From Lepiota brunneoincarnata (taxonomy: Eukaryota; Basidiomycota; Agaricomycetes; Agaricales; Agaricaceae): DNA of 64,000 nt. The DNA lies in the NCBI GenBank assembly GCA_023014365.1, contig JAEBUN010000013.1, positions 868,001 to 932,000 on the forward strand, read 5' to 3'. Position numbers and translations under genes: made by a program. Numbering within the stretch: the stretch's first letter is position 1; the number at the start of each line of letters is the position of its first letter. Below, piece after piece: positions 21,120 to 33,277 of this stretch. Under the pieces are notes generated by a model. It saw only the letters and a list, made by a program, of their open reading frames with translations. It did no database searches and was not told where the DNA came from.

Positions 21120-23626
21120 ACCTCGTGCGCTAGCCACTCAACGAAATCGATGATCGAGGAAAGTGAAAGGCCAGGAGAAAGATAACCCGAGACAATTTTG
21201 GTGAAGTTGAATCGTTTGGAAAATGTCAATTATCCTGGTTGGATATGAGAAGTCTACGATATGTCGGTATGGACACTTCGTGTCGGAACAGGGCAGAAGC
21301 TGGTGAAAACAATCCACCTGTGCTGCCTTCCAGAGTTCTTTTCTCACAAACTGATCGACAAACGAAGAGGACGAATGCCATTTCAGCGTTATGTTTGATA
21401 GGCACGGGAACGGGTCGGCTTCAATTAGCTCAATTAGTGAGATACGGATGGCATTGCCCAAAATATCAAGCAAGACTTACCTGAGATGTTTGCTTGATGT
21501 AATATTCGGTAACTAGAACCCCAAAGTTCTGAGATGATCTCATTCGTGTCAATCCAGAAGTCGCCCGACGCATCGCGATTACCGAGATAGTCAGAGAAAG
21601 ACGCATGGAACACGGTAACTTTTTTGGTTTCGGCCTTTCCAGGCTTAGGGATTTGAAGGACCGAATGAAGTCTGTGAAGAGCGCCATAAGCAACGTGTTG
21701 CTCAAGACCTAGGAGATTGCACATCTCTCGGAAGGGCATATATCTCGATGTGAGAAAGGCCACGACCGAACAGCAGAACTAGTCCAAGTATCCTTTTGGT
21801 GGTAGGGTAGGTGGCTTTAGGCACGGACTCGAGGATTTCGGTATACAGCTTATGGAGGATCGAGAGTGGGTCGCGTCCTCCACCACTCAATGCCGTTTCC
21901 TTGGCTATCGAGAGGATGATCTCGAGCTGCGATACTGGGTTTCCTACCTTGGAGTCACTGATAAATCGGATGACTGCGGAAGCGAAGATGAAAAGACCTG
22001 ACGCAGCATGTGTCAAGGTCAGCATGTCGCTGTCTTTCGGCCACCGTACCGCTGGCATGGAGTGTGGATATCGCCTCCGAATGATACCAAACTCTGCCTC
22101 CAAGTAACTTTCAACGTCCTTGCAACCCTGAGTAGAATTGGCGGGAACGTGGAATGGAATACACCTCTTCCTGGACGTGATTGTATTCGAGGGTAACCTT
22201 CAGGTGCTGTTCAGGTCGGCTCGCGATGACCCAGACGAGAGGCGCCAGGGGGAACTTCTTGGCGAATTCGCTGACAAGTTCAATGATTTCAATCTGCGCC
22301 TCCTCCCCGTCGCACTCATCCAGACCATCCAAGAGAATGGGCAACGATTGGGATGCCTTGACTACCTGCCCATGCCCGAAAGGCTCTGCAATGAGTTTCT
22401 TGAACTGCACCGTCGTGCTCTTCTCCAGCATTTTCGGATCTCTTGCCAGCTGGTCTTGTACATAAGCCTGATATGAATTATCCTTGGTGGCCAGTTGATA
22501 TGAGATAGTTGTCCACATTTGTGAGGGATTATTGCGGCCATTAGGCCTGGAGAAAAACAATGCGGCACCCAGTATCCCACTTTCTGCTTCGCGCTCAGCT
22601 ACAGTCTGGATGATCGCAGACTTCCCGACACCCGCTGGTCCGTTCAACCACAGAATCCGCTTTCCCGGCCTCAACTGATGGATTTGGCTTCGAACCGTAG
22701 TCGATAATTTCTACACGCGTGCCTGGGTGGCACTGTGGCGGTGGATGTCGGGCGGAGGAGTCAAATTCAACTCCGGGTATGGTATGTAGAGCGAGCTCCT
22801 TCAAGGCTGGGAGACCATAATCAGTGAGCATACGCAAGCGTGGTAATCCAGAGGGCACTCACCGGAAGGCTTTTCACCGATATGGACGTTTTCAACTATC
22901 GTCGGATAATTCATCACGAAGTTGTGTGCGCCATTGAAGAAGCCAGCGGGCTTGAGGTAGTTGGGCGCTTGCTGGATGTGAAGGCGCTCGTGACGTGGGC
23001 TGGCTTCGTTGAGCGTTTGAGTCACTTCTGTAACAAACGAAGCTCAGTCATCAGCGGTCCGGCATGATTGTAACGCGTACCGGAGGGACCGGGAAGATAA
23101 ATGGAACCCTGTGCTGCCTAACAGTGAGTTATTTCGGATTGGGCGAGGGGCAAAGTGACGGACGCGATGTTCGGATGCTGTGGGACTCCACTAAGCGCAT
23201 TTCTTTGGAGAAATAAGTGCCTATCTGAATGGCCGTAAAGAGAGACGAACCGGGGGGCTGTCGAAAGAAGGCCAATGGGCAACAATTGCTTGTCAGGGAC
23301 GCGATTTGAGCGATCGCCAGAGTATCCACCGCTAAAGGAGTTACCTTGTTGGAAGGACCAGCTAAGTGGGACTGATCATCGTCTTTGTTGAAAGTGAAGG
23401 ATATGAGTTAACAATCCCTTACCCAATTTAAGCTGAACTTACCGGTCACCCGTAGCTCTTTGCAGGGAACAAAACGGTTAGGCGGGCTCCGCACGCTGGC
23501 ATGAAACCTACCAGGCACAAGATAATTGCGGCATTCTGTCTGATCATTTCTATAAGATGCAGCGGAAGCTTCTGCTTGCGAGTGCAAATCAGAAGATGGA
23601 TTCAGGGAACTGGTATCCCCTGGCAC
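21120..23626 (-). pseudogene. NACHT-type STAND NTPase (NLR-like), copy 2, multiply frameshifted
   Basis: The order of pieces matches copy 1 and continues past it. An upstream exon contains CKELRV (about 23450) and another GFFNGAHNFVMNYPTIVEN (about 22945). Then come GVEFDSS...PPPQCHPGTR, Walker A GPAGVGKS, Walker B LPILLDGLDEC, PLVWVIASRPEQHLK, HAASGLFIFASAVIRFI, YMPFREMCNLLGLEQHV and TVFHASFSDYL. One extra base near 22700 separates VEIID from RSQIHQLRPGK, and another near 22151 separates EEVYSI from VPANSTQGCKDVESYLEA. The splice acceptor that is CTCAG in copy 1 reads CTCAC here (about 22831). A GTAAGT donor follows HQANIS near 21480. The gene could be rescued only if these are sequencing errors. 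Confidence 0.75.
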
Positions 23627-26556
23627 CCCTGGATGAAGGGGGAAAGGAGTCAGCAGCCGCTGAGAATCTGGAAGTACAATCTAGGAGGGACACAAACCAA
23701 GCGAAGGACCAGCCGGAGGAGTATCCGCTGCAAAGGTGTCTGTTCAGAGTGGTCATATCAGCCAAGGCCCAAGAGCCAGCCAAGCTTCCGTTCAGTTGCC
23801 ACAATCGTACCAGTCCTTCTCCCACTAGTGTTTTGCTTGCGCAGCCTCTTGAAAAGATCTCCACTTCATAGAGGAGGAAATTATGCGATGGTGAAGGACG
23901 AGAGCCCTGGCTGGGTCAGAGAGGACAACAGCAGCACGACGCGACGGTCCTCCGGGCCGAGAAGGTGTTGAACAAATAAACTAAATACCATTAAATACCG
24001 GACGCCGTTCTTGCATAGTGCACGTCCAGTGTCCACGGTCGTTTTGTTTTTTGGTTACGCTTCCCACCGCCATCGCCAACCAATTAATGGTTGTGAGGAT
24101 CACCTCCATGCAGACAATATTTCCAACAGTTATTGAAGCCATATACCGGTGGTCGACTGGTTGCTCTCCGAGAGTCTGTTTATCATTTACTGAGGTTTCC
24201 AGCTCATCCGTAGCTCTCATGAACACAGTCACTATCCTCCATTAATAACCAACAGAAGATGCCCTGCCTCAATTTCTTGCTCTGTTGCTCGCCAACTTCG
24301 ACCTCATGATGTGCATGTCACTTTGCCAGTGATGGACATGCCTGATCCCGGCTGAGACGGATCCAGACCCATCAAAGAGAGTTTTGAACCACCTTCCATC
24401 GCGCAACCAGTTAAATGATCATGAAGATCACCTCCACGCAGACACATATTATCAACAGATACTGTATCTATATCCTCGCAGCCAGCCGGTTGTTCTCCGG
24501 TTTGTTTATCATTTACCCCGTTACGATGTCAGTCGATCACCCAGCAAAGTCTGATGAACAGAGTCCCTGAACACTATTGAGCTATCTACCACATACCCTC
24601 TATTTCTTTCTTCTACAAGACTACTGTCTTCGAGAGATCGTAGCGATACTAGCTGTTGACCAACTGAACAGACTCGTCTGAAGAGAAGCAGGACGGCGGA
24701 CAAGAGCACGTTCTGGGTTGTGCACACCAATTCGGATAAGGGAAGATTTCCAGGGGACATCACCGTCGACCGACGTTCCATGTCTTGTTATACATAGTCG
24801 AGCTATTCCTGGCACCGTACTGCGATCGCTCGGCGATAGTGGGTGGCCTTGCGTTCCAGCCCCGTGTTGACCTTGACTCTTGACATGGACAGGTCAACGT
24901 TCAGTCATGGCAGAGGGGGAGGGTTTCATCCTAAGTCTCATTGGAGAACCGCCTTCCTACGTTTGATGATGAAATTGACCCATTCAGCCCTCACGATATT
25001 AGATATGCGGACTGCTCTGAGATGCAGGGAGTTCTATTGGATCCTTAGGTCTTGCTCGGCATAAGTTCGGAATTTGGACGTAGATCACGGGATCCCGATG
25101 GTCGTGGTTCTCAGTTGTGCGACACAGCCTGGCACAGTCAATGGGAGTAGTGTATCCAAACTGAAGAGCAGTGGTAGCTTCTTTGAGATGCGTGATGCAG
25201 CTGGTAGCAAGGCATAGCAGGTGAGCACCCCGCTACATCCCAGGAGATGAGACCAACCACGCGTTCTATGCAATTTTGGTAGATTTCGGGGAATAGTAGA
25301 CACGCCTACTGAGTCTGGAAGGCCCACGAACGAAGTGCCTGGGTACTTATTCCCCTTGGATTCCCACGGCGAGCCCTGCTTATCGGCATTTAAAATCCAA
25401 CTTGAGCACTGAGCTCTCCCTTCGGTGATCAATGTCCGTGTGAGTATACCTTTGAGATACTACCCCCTTTCAATTGAAGGCTTGGTTCGAGATATTTCCC
25501 AACAGCACATACCGAAGGGTACCCATTCTACCACTTTCGGGGGGCAAGGGGACTGGGGAGCGAATCAGGTGGGACTAGAATAAAACAAATGACTCATCGA
25601 GGGAGCTGGACGAACACCATCAGTTAGGGCAAACCACGCTTAAGAAATGGATGGGACAGTGGGAAGGAAATGAGATAGTAGGAAATGATAGGAGGAATAT
25701 CAAAAAGGTTAGGCGGTGAGAACGGGGATGCTCGAAGAGTCGCTTGCCAGGCTGGCCGGGCTGGCCGGCTTACTCTCCGTCTGCTGCAGTCTACGTACAG
25801 CCTCCTCGACTGCATCACACGACGAGATCACGGACTGATATGCATGACAATACAATCGAGTTCGGTTAGGGCACTACCAGGCACACCCACCCTGGGGATA
25901 CGCAGGTTCATGGCACGTTGTGCATCAATGATCCCCCGAGATGAATCAAGGGGAAAGTGGCTGAGGCGGTTTCCAACGATCCTGGTCGGAGGCGGATGGC
26001 ATCCCAGGTCGGTGCAGCCCATGGTTTCTTCGCGCCAAGATAACTTAGACACTCCTGGGTGGTGGATACAGTGGAGCCATAGCCCTGTTAGCTCATTCTC
26101 TGAAAAACATAACGTGTCCAATCTGGAATGGCGGTGGTAGGGGGCTGCAGCTTAACGACTATATGTGGAGCTCTAAGTTGGTAATCGTTTGATATATTTG
26201 AAAGCGACGGCAAGGACTGTTTGACCTGCTGAGCCTTGTGTGTGTGTTTCGCTACTTCGGTGTATATGTAATATGTGAAATACTGCGAGCGCTCACGTTG
26301 GGGGTGGGATAGCGGAGGATTTCGGCTGTTTGTGACCGATATAGAATGCTACATGATGTTTTCTGGCCAATGGCTCTTAAGTATATTCCCTCGTTGGTTC
26401 ATCTGATGGTTGTCACCCAACTGATAACATTTTATGACAGTCTAGCCCAATCCGGGACGAAAGATTATAAAGGCAGGCAATTCTATTAACACCAACAAGG
26501 CTTTCGCTGCTTCCCTATTTTTTCTCCCCGCCCGTCGTGCACGCGGTGCGTTCCCG
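23627..26556. other. Long stretch without a recognised gene
   Basis: ORFs up to 156 codons occur on both strands but overlap one another and show no family features or consistent splice pattern. The one structured item is an imperfect tandem duplication at 24050-24535. I cannot exclude a short intron-rich gene here. Confidence 0.4.
24050..24535. repeat. Imperfect tandem duplication (unit of about 300 bp)
   Basis: Positions about 24075-24195 match about 24400-24520. Shared blocks are CAACCA(A/G)TTAA, GATCACCTCCA(T/C)GCAGACA, CAACAG(T/A), CGG(T/C)TG(C/T)TCTCCG and TGTTTATCATTTAC. The copies differ by many substitutions and small gaps. No coding function is apparent. Confidence 0.6.
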
Positions 26557-28477
26557 ATGTTTCTGTGCTCACCTTCCGTTCTGGTGCTCCTGGCTTTGGG
26601 CATCAGTTCGCTGGCGAAGGTCGTACCTTTAATCCAACCCGTGAGAACTCATATGTTGTACACCATATACTGAATTTATCAGCTCTTTGCAGGGTTTTTT
26701 CTTCGATTATGATATCCCGGAACAGCCTGTCAGGATACCCATAACGAGTTGAGTTAATAGGAACGCTTTGGGCGGTGACACCAGTGCCTTATATCTGGGT
26801 GGTAGCTCAGTGCGAACGGATTCACATCAAATGGGGGCGTAACGGCGCAATCGGGTATCGTACTCAAGTCTTTCAACTCAATTGAAGAATACCGACAGGA
26901 TAATATCACAGTCAAAATCCGAATGCGCCATATTTCCTTCAGGTTTTTACGTCGTACGTCGAGAAACAGTCAGTTGGGATATACGTTCACACGGCTGCAG
27001 GACAGCGACAACCCCATTCGTCATTCCCGCTGGCGACAAATTAAGTTTTGTACGAGCTCTTATCCCAGAAAAATATTCCGAAACTGAGGGACAGAGTAGG
27101 ACTGGGATGTTCCTTTTGCTCCTGGGACACAGGTGGGTTCTCAAGATATTTGGTCAATTCCACTCCAATATAATATTTTCCGATTTGCCCACAGTATCAA
27201 ATATGCATGGTGCGTCCTGGATACGCCTCACGCCAAAAATTTATAACCGAATAGGAACCGACTAGTTCGATACGAACGGTGTACCCGGCGGATGTCAAGC
27301 TATGTATACTATGGTTCGGAACACGACAGTACAGCACCCGATCTGTCAAAACGTTACAGCACCGCCCCAGCTAGCGATAGAGGGAACCGTCGCCGGGGGA
27401 CCTATATCACAGTATGGTTTCATTGATCAGGTTAGAACAATTCGAACCGTGCTTGAATAGACTGTGATACATCTGACCCTAGTGCACTGATATCTCAATC
27501 ACCCCGAAAGGCGGAACACCGCCGTTCATACTGACCGTTAGTATTGGAACCTAGCTGTGCTATATGAGATACTGATGAGAAAATCAAGGTTTCTCCTCCA
27601 TTGCACCCGCCGTATAATATTACATCCAACAACATGGATCCGATCGTCTGGACGGTTTCATTGGTGAGTTGTTTCATCATCTACCTTAGGGAAGTCTGAT
27701 ACATGTTTTTTGAAGTCCTGGTCGTACCCGTTCTTTATATCCCTCGTCAGTTCCGACGGTCAGAAGTGGGCAAATGGGCCCATGCATGCTGGCGGCTTCG
27801 GTCCGAGTGATTGCTTGGCCCCAGGGACCATGTAAGTGTCAGCGTCTATCAGACCCTGTGGATCTGCCTAATGCCCTGCTTGATACGCGATAGATCACCT
27901 CGCAAGGCAGCTGGAATCGCTGCAGGTGTTTCCGTCGGTACTCTGGTTGCTGGTGCGATACTGGGTGCCGGCGGATTATGGCTTGCTAAAATGAAACGGA
28001 GGAAGCGACTTGCTTGTGCTTTAGGAAGATTTAGGGAGTTAAGGGATAAAGATACGGCATTAATTGCATCCAGTAATCCTGATCGTCCATTGCCGCCGAT
28101 CCCAAGGCGTCTCGAAAGCCTTAGAGATGCGGTGGAATGGGATCCGTATACGCGCCCGTCCCATTATAGTCTTCCAATTCGGAGCCCAAATGTAAGCATA
28201 GTTCCAAACGCTTCGCCTTGAGTCTGACATCGCTGGCTACCAGGATCCACCAACAACATATACGGCTCCCCGGAAATATATTGTGCATAATGACGGAGGG
28301 CGTGTCCGAGTGCCAGTGCAGGAGCCAGAAGAGGTCATCGAGTTACCCCCCCAGTACCATCGAAGCTCTGTCAGTAGCGCAGCCGCCACTGCGACGACTG
28401 AAGTTCAGTCAGTTAGGATGTTAAAGGCAGCAAGACATGGACAGGACTCTTCGATGATCCTCTCCCCTGAGCGTTAG
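26557..28477 (+). CDS. Single-pass surface glycoprotein with 13 exons, function unknown
   Basis: Exons: 26557-26640, 26693-26747, 26806-26854, 26912-26968, 27001-27049, 27100-27132, 27195-27209 (only 15 nt), 27266-27430, 27483-27536, 27589-27663, 27716-27831, 27894-28191, 28244-28477. All phases join, giving 427 aa. A signal peptide (VLVLLALGISSLA) precedes an extracellular part with two related blocks: IRIHIKWGR-like, TTPFVIPAGDKLSF, DWDVPFAPGTQYQICMFD and GGCQAMYTMV, then YGFIDQCTDISITPKGGTPP, VSPPLHPPYNITS and SWSYPFFISLVSSDG. A glycine-rich membrane helix (AAGIAAGVSVGTLVAGAILG) and a KMKRRKR stop-transfer follow, then a proline-rich cytoplasmic tail. I recognise this layout from basidiomycete predicted surface proteins but know no assigned function. 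A sensor or wall-anchored role is only a guess. Confidence 0.85.
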
Positions 28478-30280
28478 TTCCAGTGGAGTCCCCCGCTGAG
28501 AATACAAGAGGGTTTGAAATAGCAGGGGACTGCATGTCACGTGCGGTTTGCCACAATATAATTTATTTTGGTTTGTTCCTTTTGAGAGCGAGTGGACTGT
28601 ATGGGTGTAGGAGTAACGAGCGATGAGCGGAAACTGGGATGCTTTCCAGCGACCAAAGCGACTTGGCGTACCCCAGACGAGACAGGCTGCAGTGGGACTG
28701 CTTGTGTCTGCGAGCGAGGCGAGGCACAGGCCTGTGCTCGCATGTGACCGGGTGTCCCGTATACCTCTGATTTCCTTCCCCAATTGACACCAACGACCCC
28801 TCCTTATCCCTCGGTCATTCCGTCTATCCAATTCCGGGACGCAGTAGTCGTCCTCTCGCGAGCTCTCCCAGGTCTTCAGGGAATATGCGATTCACTGGAA
28901 TACTTGGGTGGCACTCATAAGTTTGGGGCGCTGCACCTTGCATCGCGGCCAAGATTACCGGCTCAGAAAGCCAACAACACACCTTCCTTCCCAGTTGTGG
29001 GTCCACCCACCTACGATATTTTATATGAGTGCCTTCCGGCCGGGGAGGAAATCGAGAAGAAAAGGTCAACAATTAGGTATTCGCTGAACGTGAAAGCGGC
29101 CGAAGCGCGGTAGGTGGGGCCTAGATAACGGACATTTGGGTTTCGCAAAGGTACCCGAGTAGTATTCTTCGATGTAGCCGTACAGAGTTTGTGCCTGCAA
29201 CAACCCTAATTGTAACGCCGCATTCCATGTCTAGAGCGATACGTTTGTCCAGGTCGCGTGTCAGGCCAACAATGTGAGCTACGCACGGCTATCCTAAGTT
29301 ATTCTTGGTGACTCAGCTCGCCCTCAGGTTAACCTCGCCATCACCTTCTGTCTCTAGTGGCGATGTATATTCTTTAGAAATTCTGATGGAGGCACGGACT
29401 GCGCGTCTGGCATGTGGTACGACGGAGAGAAGCATCAATTTATTCCCGTGCTATTCTTCCCATGAGAAATGAATCGGGGCCGGTCGAAGGAATACCAGTG
29501 AGCTAGTAAGTCTGCCGCAGCAGCCAAGCAGTACACTTGAATGTTCTGGTCTGTCAATCACCTGATCCTAGCACACAGTTTGATCCTCTGGCGTAGGATC
29601 AGAGTGCCTACGCCCATGGGACTTAACTTCTTGGTTCTGGAGCCATTGGACTCGCCTAACCGCGTTGCTATTACTTGGATGGGGGGGGACGGAATCAACG
29701 GCGGTTTCGGCCATTAGTGATATTTCATGCGCCCCCTTGATTTGATGCTGGTTAGGGGTGTTAGGGGCGCAGATTTCCTGTAAGTAGTAGTAGGTCTTTC
29801 GGGTCAGATCAAGGGTAGGTGCTAATACCCGTAAGTAGCATCTTAGCCGATATTTTTAGAACACGTAAAATACACAGCATCTATTATCTTCCTGTTCTCA
29901 GTGGCATAATTACTCGGCAATTTTGGTAGTGTCAGAGGAAAGAGAGTGACCAGCAAGGTCCATGAGCGCCGGGTCAAGAGCAGCGATGTTTCACCTTGGA
30001 AAGCTAGCATGTTTTCACGAGCCAGAAGCCTGTACAGAAAACTGGAGCTATCTTAGTACTAAGAATAAACATATCCCACTAGCATTTCGTGTCTCCAATC
30101 CCCTACTAACTATGTTTGTTATTTATTCGAATTTGAAGAAACTAGTCCCTCCACGGCACCTAGTCGAACATATGGGCGAACGGAGCCATGTGGGCCTATC
30201 CATAAGGCATATAAACCCTAGGGCCTCTGAATGATAAATCAGCTGTACAACTAGCTACGCCCTGCTCCTAAACCAACATT
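28478..30280. other. Intergenic, no gene recognised
   Basis: The ORFs are short and mutually overlapping (for example 28784-29113 plus and 28421-28831 minus) and have no recognisable motif or splice logic. The last 150 bases upstream of 30281 presumably include the promoter of the glycopeptide gene, but I see no clear TATA box that decides this. Confidence 0.4.
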
Positions 30281-31181
30281 ATGAATTTTGCTACTCTCTG
30301 TGCGTTCCTGCTCGCCAGCATCGTCGGTGCTCTCGCCGAAAGGCATACTGTTCACTTCAACAACAGGTGCGGTTTTGGAACCGTAAGTTGCATGCCTATC
30401 CTGTTGCATATAGCCTTCACTAGATCAATACCACCCCGTACTATATAGCCGATGCTCATTCAAGGCCCCAACGTCCTCTCTCGTGGTGGGGATTACACTG
30501 TTAACGGTCCGTTCAGGGCAGCCATTGCGCAAGTACCCTTTCTCTATATAACACTCCAGCAAGCATAGTTAAATTTAAAAAACTTGCACACACAGCTACT
30601 TGAACAACGGTTAGGACCAATCTCCTCTTTTGCACTCCGAGTCTGCAAACTAATCCGACTCTCTACATAAGGAAATTGTGGCTTCAATGGCGACAGGTGT
30701 ACCCTCGTCGAACTCACCCTCGTCAATCCAAACCCCGCACAACCCGGGAGCGGCTCCAGTGCTGATATTTCCTTGATCCCTCCGTACATATATATCCTCA
30801 TGCCACCACAAAAATTCACGAGCTCAACATCCTTCTTTCCATAGACTTGCGTTCTCACAACCCGCCTCATTCGCGTACGTCTCACATATAAATGACGAAC
30901 GATTGTACTAATAACAACCGCGATAGGTATTCTCATGGATGCGACGGTGTTGGCACCGGATGTAAGCATATTATCCCCCTAACAAATCAACGACAGACTT
31001 ACAAGGTTCCATAGGTGCCAATGCGAACTGCCCCGATGCGTTCCGCAAACCCGATGATACTCACGTCCAAAGAGCCTGCCAGAGCAACGACGTAAGAAAA
31101 CATCAAACCCCGTAGAAAATGATATCCAATTACTGACAACGTGCTATTGTTTAGGTCAATCTCATCATTACATTCTGCTAG
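30281..31181 (+). CDS. Small secreted cysteine-rich glycopeptide-type protein
   Basis: Eight exons: 30281-30382, 30449-30528, 30596-30609, 30672-30783, 30845-30874, 30927-30961, 31015-31091, 31155-31181. The phases join to 158 aa. A signal peptide (MNFATLCAFLLASIVGALA) is followed by RHTVHFNNRCGFGTPMLIQG, GGDYTVNGPFRAAIAYLNNG, NCGFNGDRCTLVELTLVNP, GSGSSADISLIPPLAFSQP, YSHGCDGVGTGCANANCPD and a C-terminal ACQSNDVNLIITFC. This is the pattern of a widespread fungal family of small secreted proteins annotated as glycopeptides. The even number of cysteines suggests disulfides outside the cell. The second intron needs a GC donor (GCAAGT at 30529) to keep the frame between AIA and YLNN. It converges on INO1 259 bp downstream. 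Confidence 0.88.
30529..30595 (+). other. GC-AG intron in the glycopeptide gene
   Basis: The donor GCAAGT and acceptor CACAG are the only pair that joins ...RAAIA to YLNNGNCGFNG in frame. The GT five bases into the intron (GTACCC) would leave the next exon out of phase. Confidence 0.75.
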
Positions 31182-31440
31182 ATGTATTCCAGTCGTAGCC
31201 TTGAAATCACCCAATTGGTTCATATACTTGTCGTTTGTCTAAGATGTTCAGATGACTTCAATAGCACAAACTGAGTATCATTCGTATCAAGGATTTACAG
31301 ATCGAGGTAAGGAGCATGGCCGTCAGTTGAATGACGATAACAAAACAATTATCAGTCGAGAAACATCTTCATCGTAAGCAATTTCCCATTGCAGGGGTGT
31401 TGAACCCTATCTAGAGAACACGCAGAAAGGAACCCGCGAT

Positions 31441-33277
31441 TTACCAAATCCTAGTCTCAAGCAAGAGGTCGCTGTTGCCCTCCAAGCCGACACAAGCTTT
31501 CAAGAAGCTCTCAAGGGCATTGCGCTGCCTGTTAAGGCTGTTGACAACATCGGTACCTGTGCAAATAATTAGAATGAGACCTGACGCTGCAGTGCTGTGA
31601 TGCGTACCAGGCTTGACGAGAGGCGCTTTGAGCATATAGGACAAGAGCGAGAGGACAGGGTAGAGAGGTGCAAACTCCTGTTGTTCGCCGACCTTGCGAT
31701 ACTGAACACGGGTGAGAAGCTCGGCAAGGATAGCCAAATCCAGGATAAGGGGTGTCGCAAGAAGGGAGTCCTGTTCGGATGTCATCAGTATTTTGAGGGA
31801 ATAAACTGTAAAAAGATGAAACCAACCTCGCACTCGTTGAAAATGTTGATGGTCGATCGGCCACCACAGAAGATCTCGGAGTAGTACTCGTCGATAGCCC
31901 TCTTCGAGTCACCAACGGCAGGGACGTATTTGATGACGACAATGTGGTCGGGATGCTCGCCCTTACCAACAGGGACACCCTTAGGGTCAACTTCGGGAGC
32001 CTTGAAGAGAAGACGGTTAGCGTTAACCATGTCATCGACGACACTGCTCTTGCTAATCTCCTTGCTCCTGAATTGCCTCTCCGCGGACAGATTGCGACCA
32101 TCGTTGTTGCCAAGGTGGTTGTAAGAGGCAATGGAGAGAGGCTTAATACCAGCGTTCACCAGGAATTCGGCGAGGACAGACTTGAGCTTTGTTTGGCCCG
32201 ACTTGAGATCATCACCGCCAATGAATGATTTGTGACGCTCAGCAAGATCGATGGCACCTGGAACGAAGGTGTTCTGAGGAGCGCCGTTAATGAAGGGCTG
32301 GTTCTCGAGGATGGCAGCAACTGCGAAGAGAGTGGAAGGAGAAACTTCGGAGTGCGAGTTCTTGATCGCGTTCAAAAGATTGTCGGCAGTGTCGTTGATA
32401 CCAGGGATAATGTCGCTGTAGCGTTCCGTATTGGCAGTCCAGAAGACGATGACACGGTCAAGATCGTTGTCCTCTTTGAACTTGCGAATGTCAGCGCGAA
32501 TGTGCTCGAGGTGGGCTTGCTTATCAGCGCCAGGAATGAGATTATCCGCACGCTCCTCCTGATTGGCCGCAATAAAGTCCGGGTAATAAATGGAAGGGAG
32601 AGGTTTTCCTAGGAGGGCCATGTGAGGAGCCACTTGACGCTGAAGGTCGTAATCCAACACTTTTGCGCGCTCCATTGACTTGTCGAGACTGACGCCGGAG
32701 ATATCCCAACCACCAAGGACGAGGTCGTTAGGATGGACCATGGGGAGAATGTCAGAGATAGGGGCATGAACTTCGTTGCCATTGGCATCAGTGCCAAGGC
32801 TAACGGTGGAAGCACGGAGAACGGAGCCTATGTAGTTGGGTTGTCGAACGCCCTCCTTGGTATGCCAATTAATGTTGTAACGGTTGGCAAGGATAGTTGC
32901 GCAGAGGGTCGTGCCATTGTTGCCACCGATACCGATTAGCATGAGACTGAAAACACGTGTGTTGTGATATCAGCATACGGGAACTACACGGGTAGGGAAA
33001 AAAAACACTGTACTGACCCAGTCTTGCTAACAGACCGTTTGGTGCGGAATTGGTACGCCTCAGCCGTGGGGTTAACATTGTATTGACCATCAGCGATGGA
33101 GACGCGGGCTCCGCGATTGTAAAAGGTGGAGGTTATATGCTCGTCGTCGTAGAGCGCGTTTTCAGACTGCACAGTGATATAGTGGGGGCGGCGAATAGCA
33201 GTGGGGTGGACAGGGAGGACACCCTCCAGCTCGGTTTCGGGGGTAGCGCAGCCAGAATCGACATTGTTACGTGCCAT
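31441..33277 (-). CDS. INO1: Inositol-3-phosphate synthase (EC 5.5.1.4)
   Basis: Four exons on the minus strand: 33277-33018, 32946-31827, 31770-31608, 31556-31441. All phases join, 552 aa. The enzyme converts D-glucose 6-phosphate to 1D-myo-inositol 3-phosphate using NAD, the first step of de novo inositol synthesis in the cytosol. Family landmarks in order: [19 protein letters not shown], the dinucleotide-binding [13 protein letters not shown] across the first intron, [25 protein letters not shown]-like [59 protein letters not shown] and [18 protein letters not shown]. Length and motifs are normal for fungal INO1. I chose MARNNVDSG as start; an in-frame ATG 33 bases upstream is possible. 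It is intact and convergent with the glycopeptide gene. Confidence 0.97.

Noticed and set aside
31532..32131. A 199-codon minus-strand ORF overlapping INO1
   Set aside because: It is an alternative frame of the INO1 exons and introns and has no homology of its own, whereas the INO1 frame carries all family motifs.
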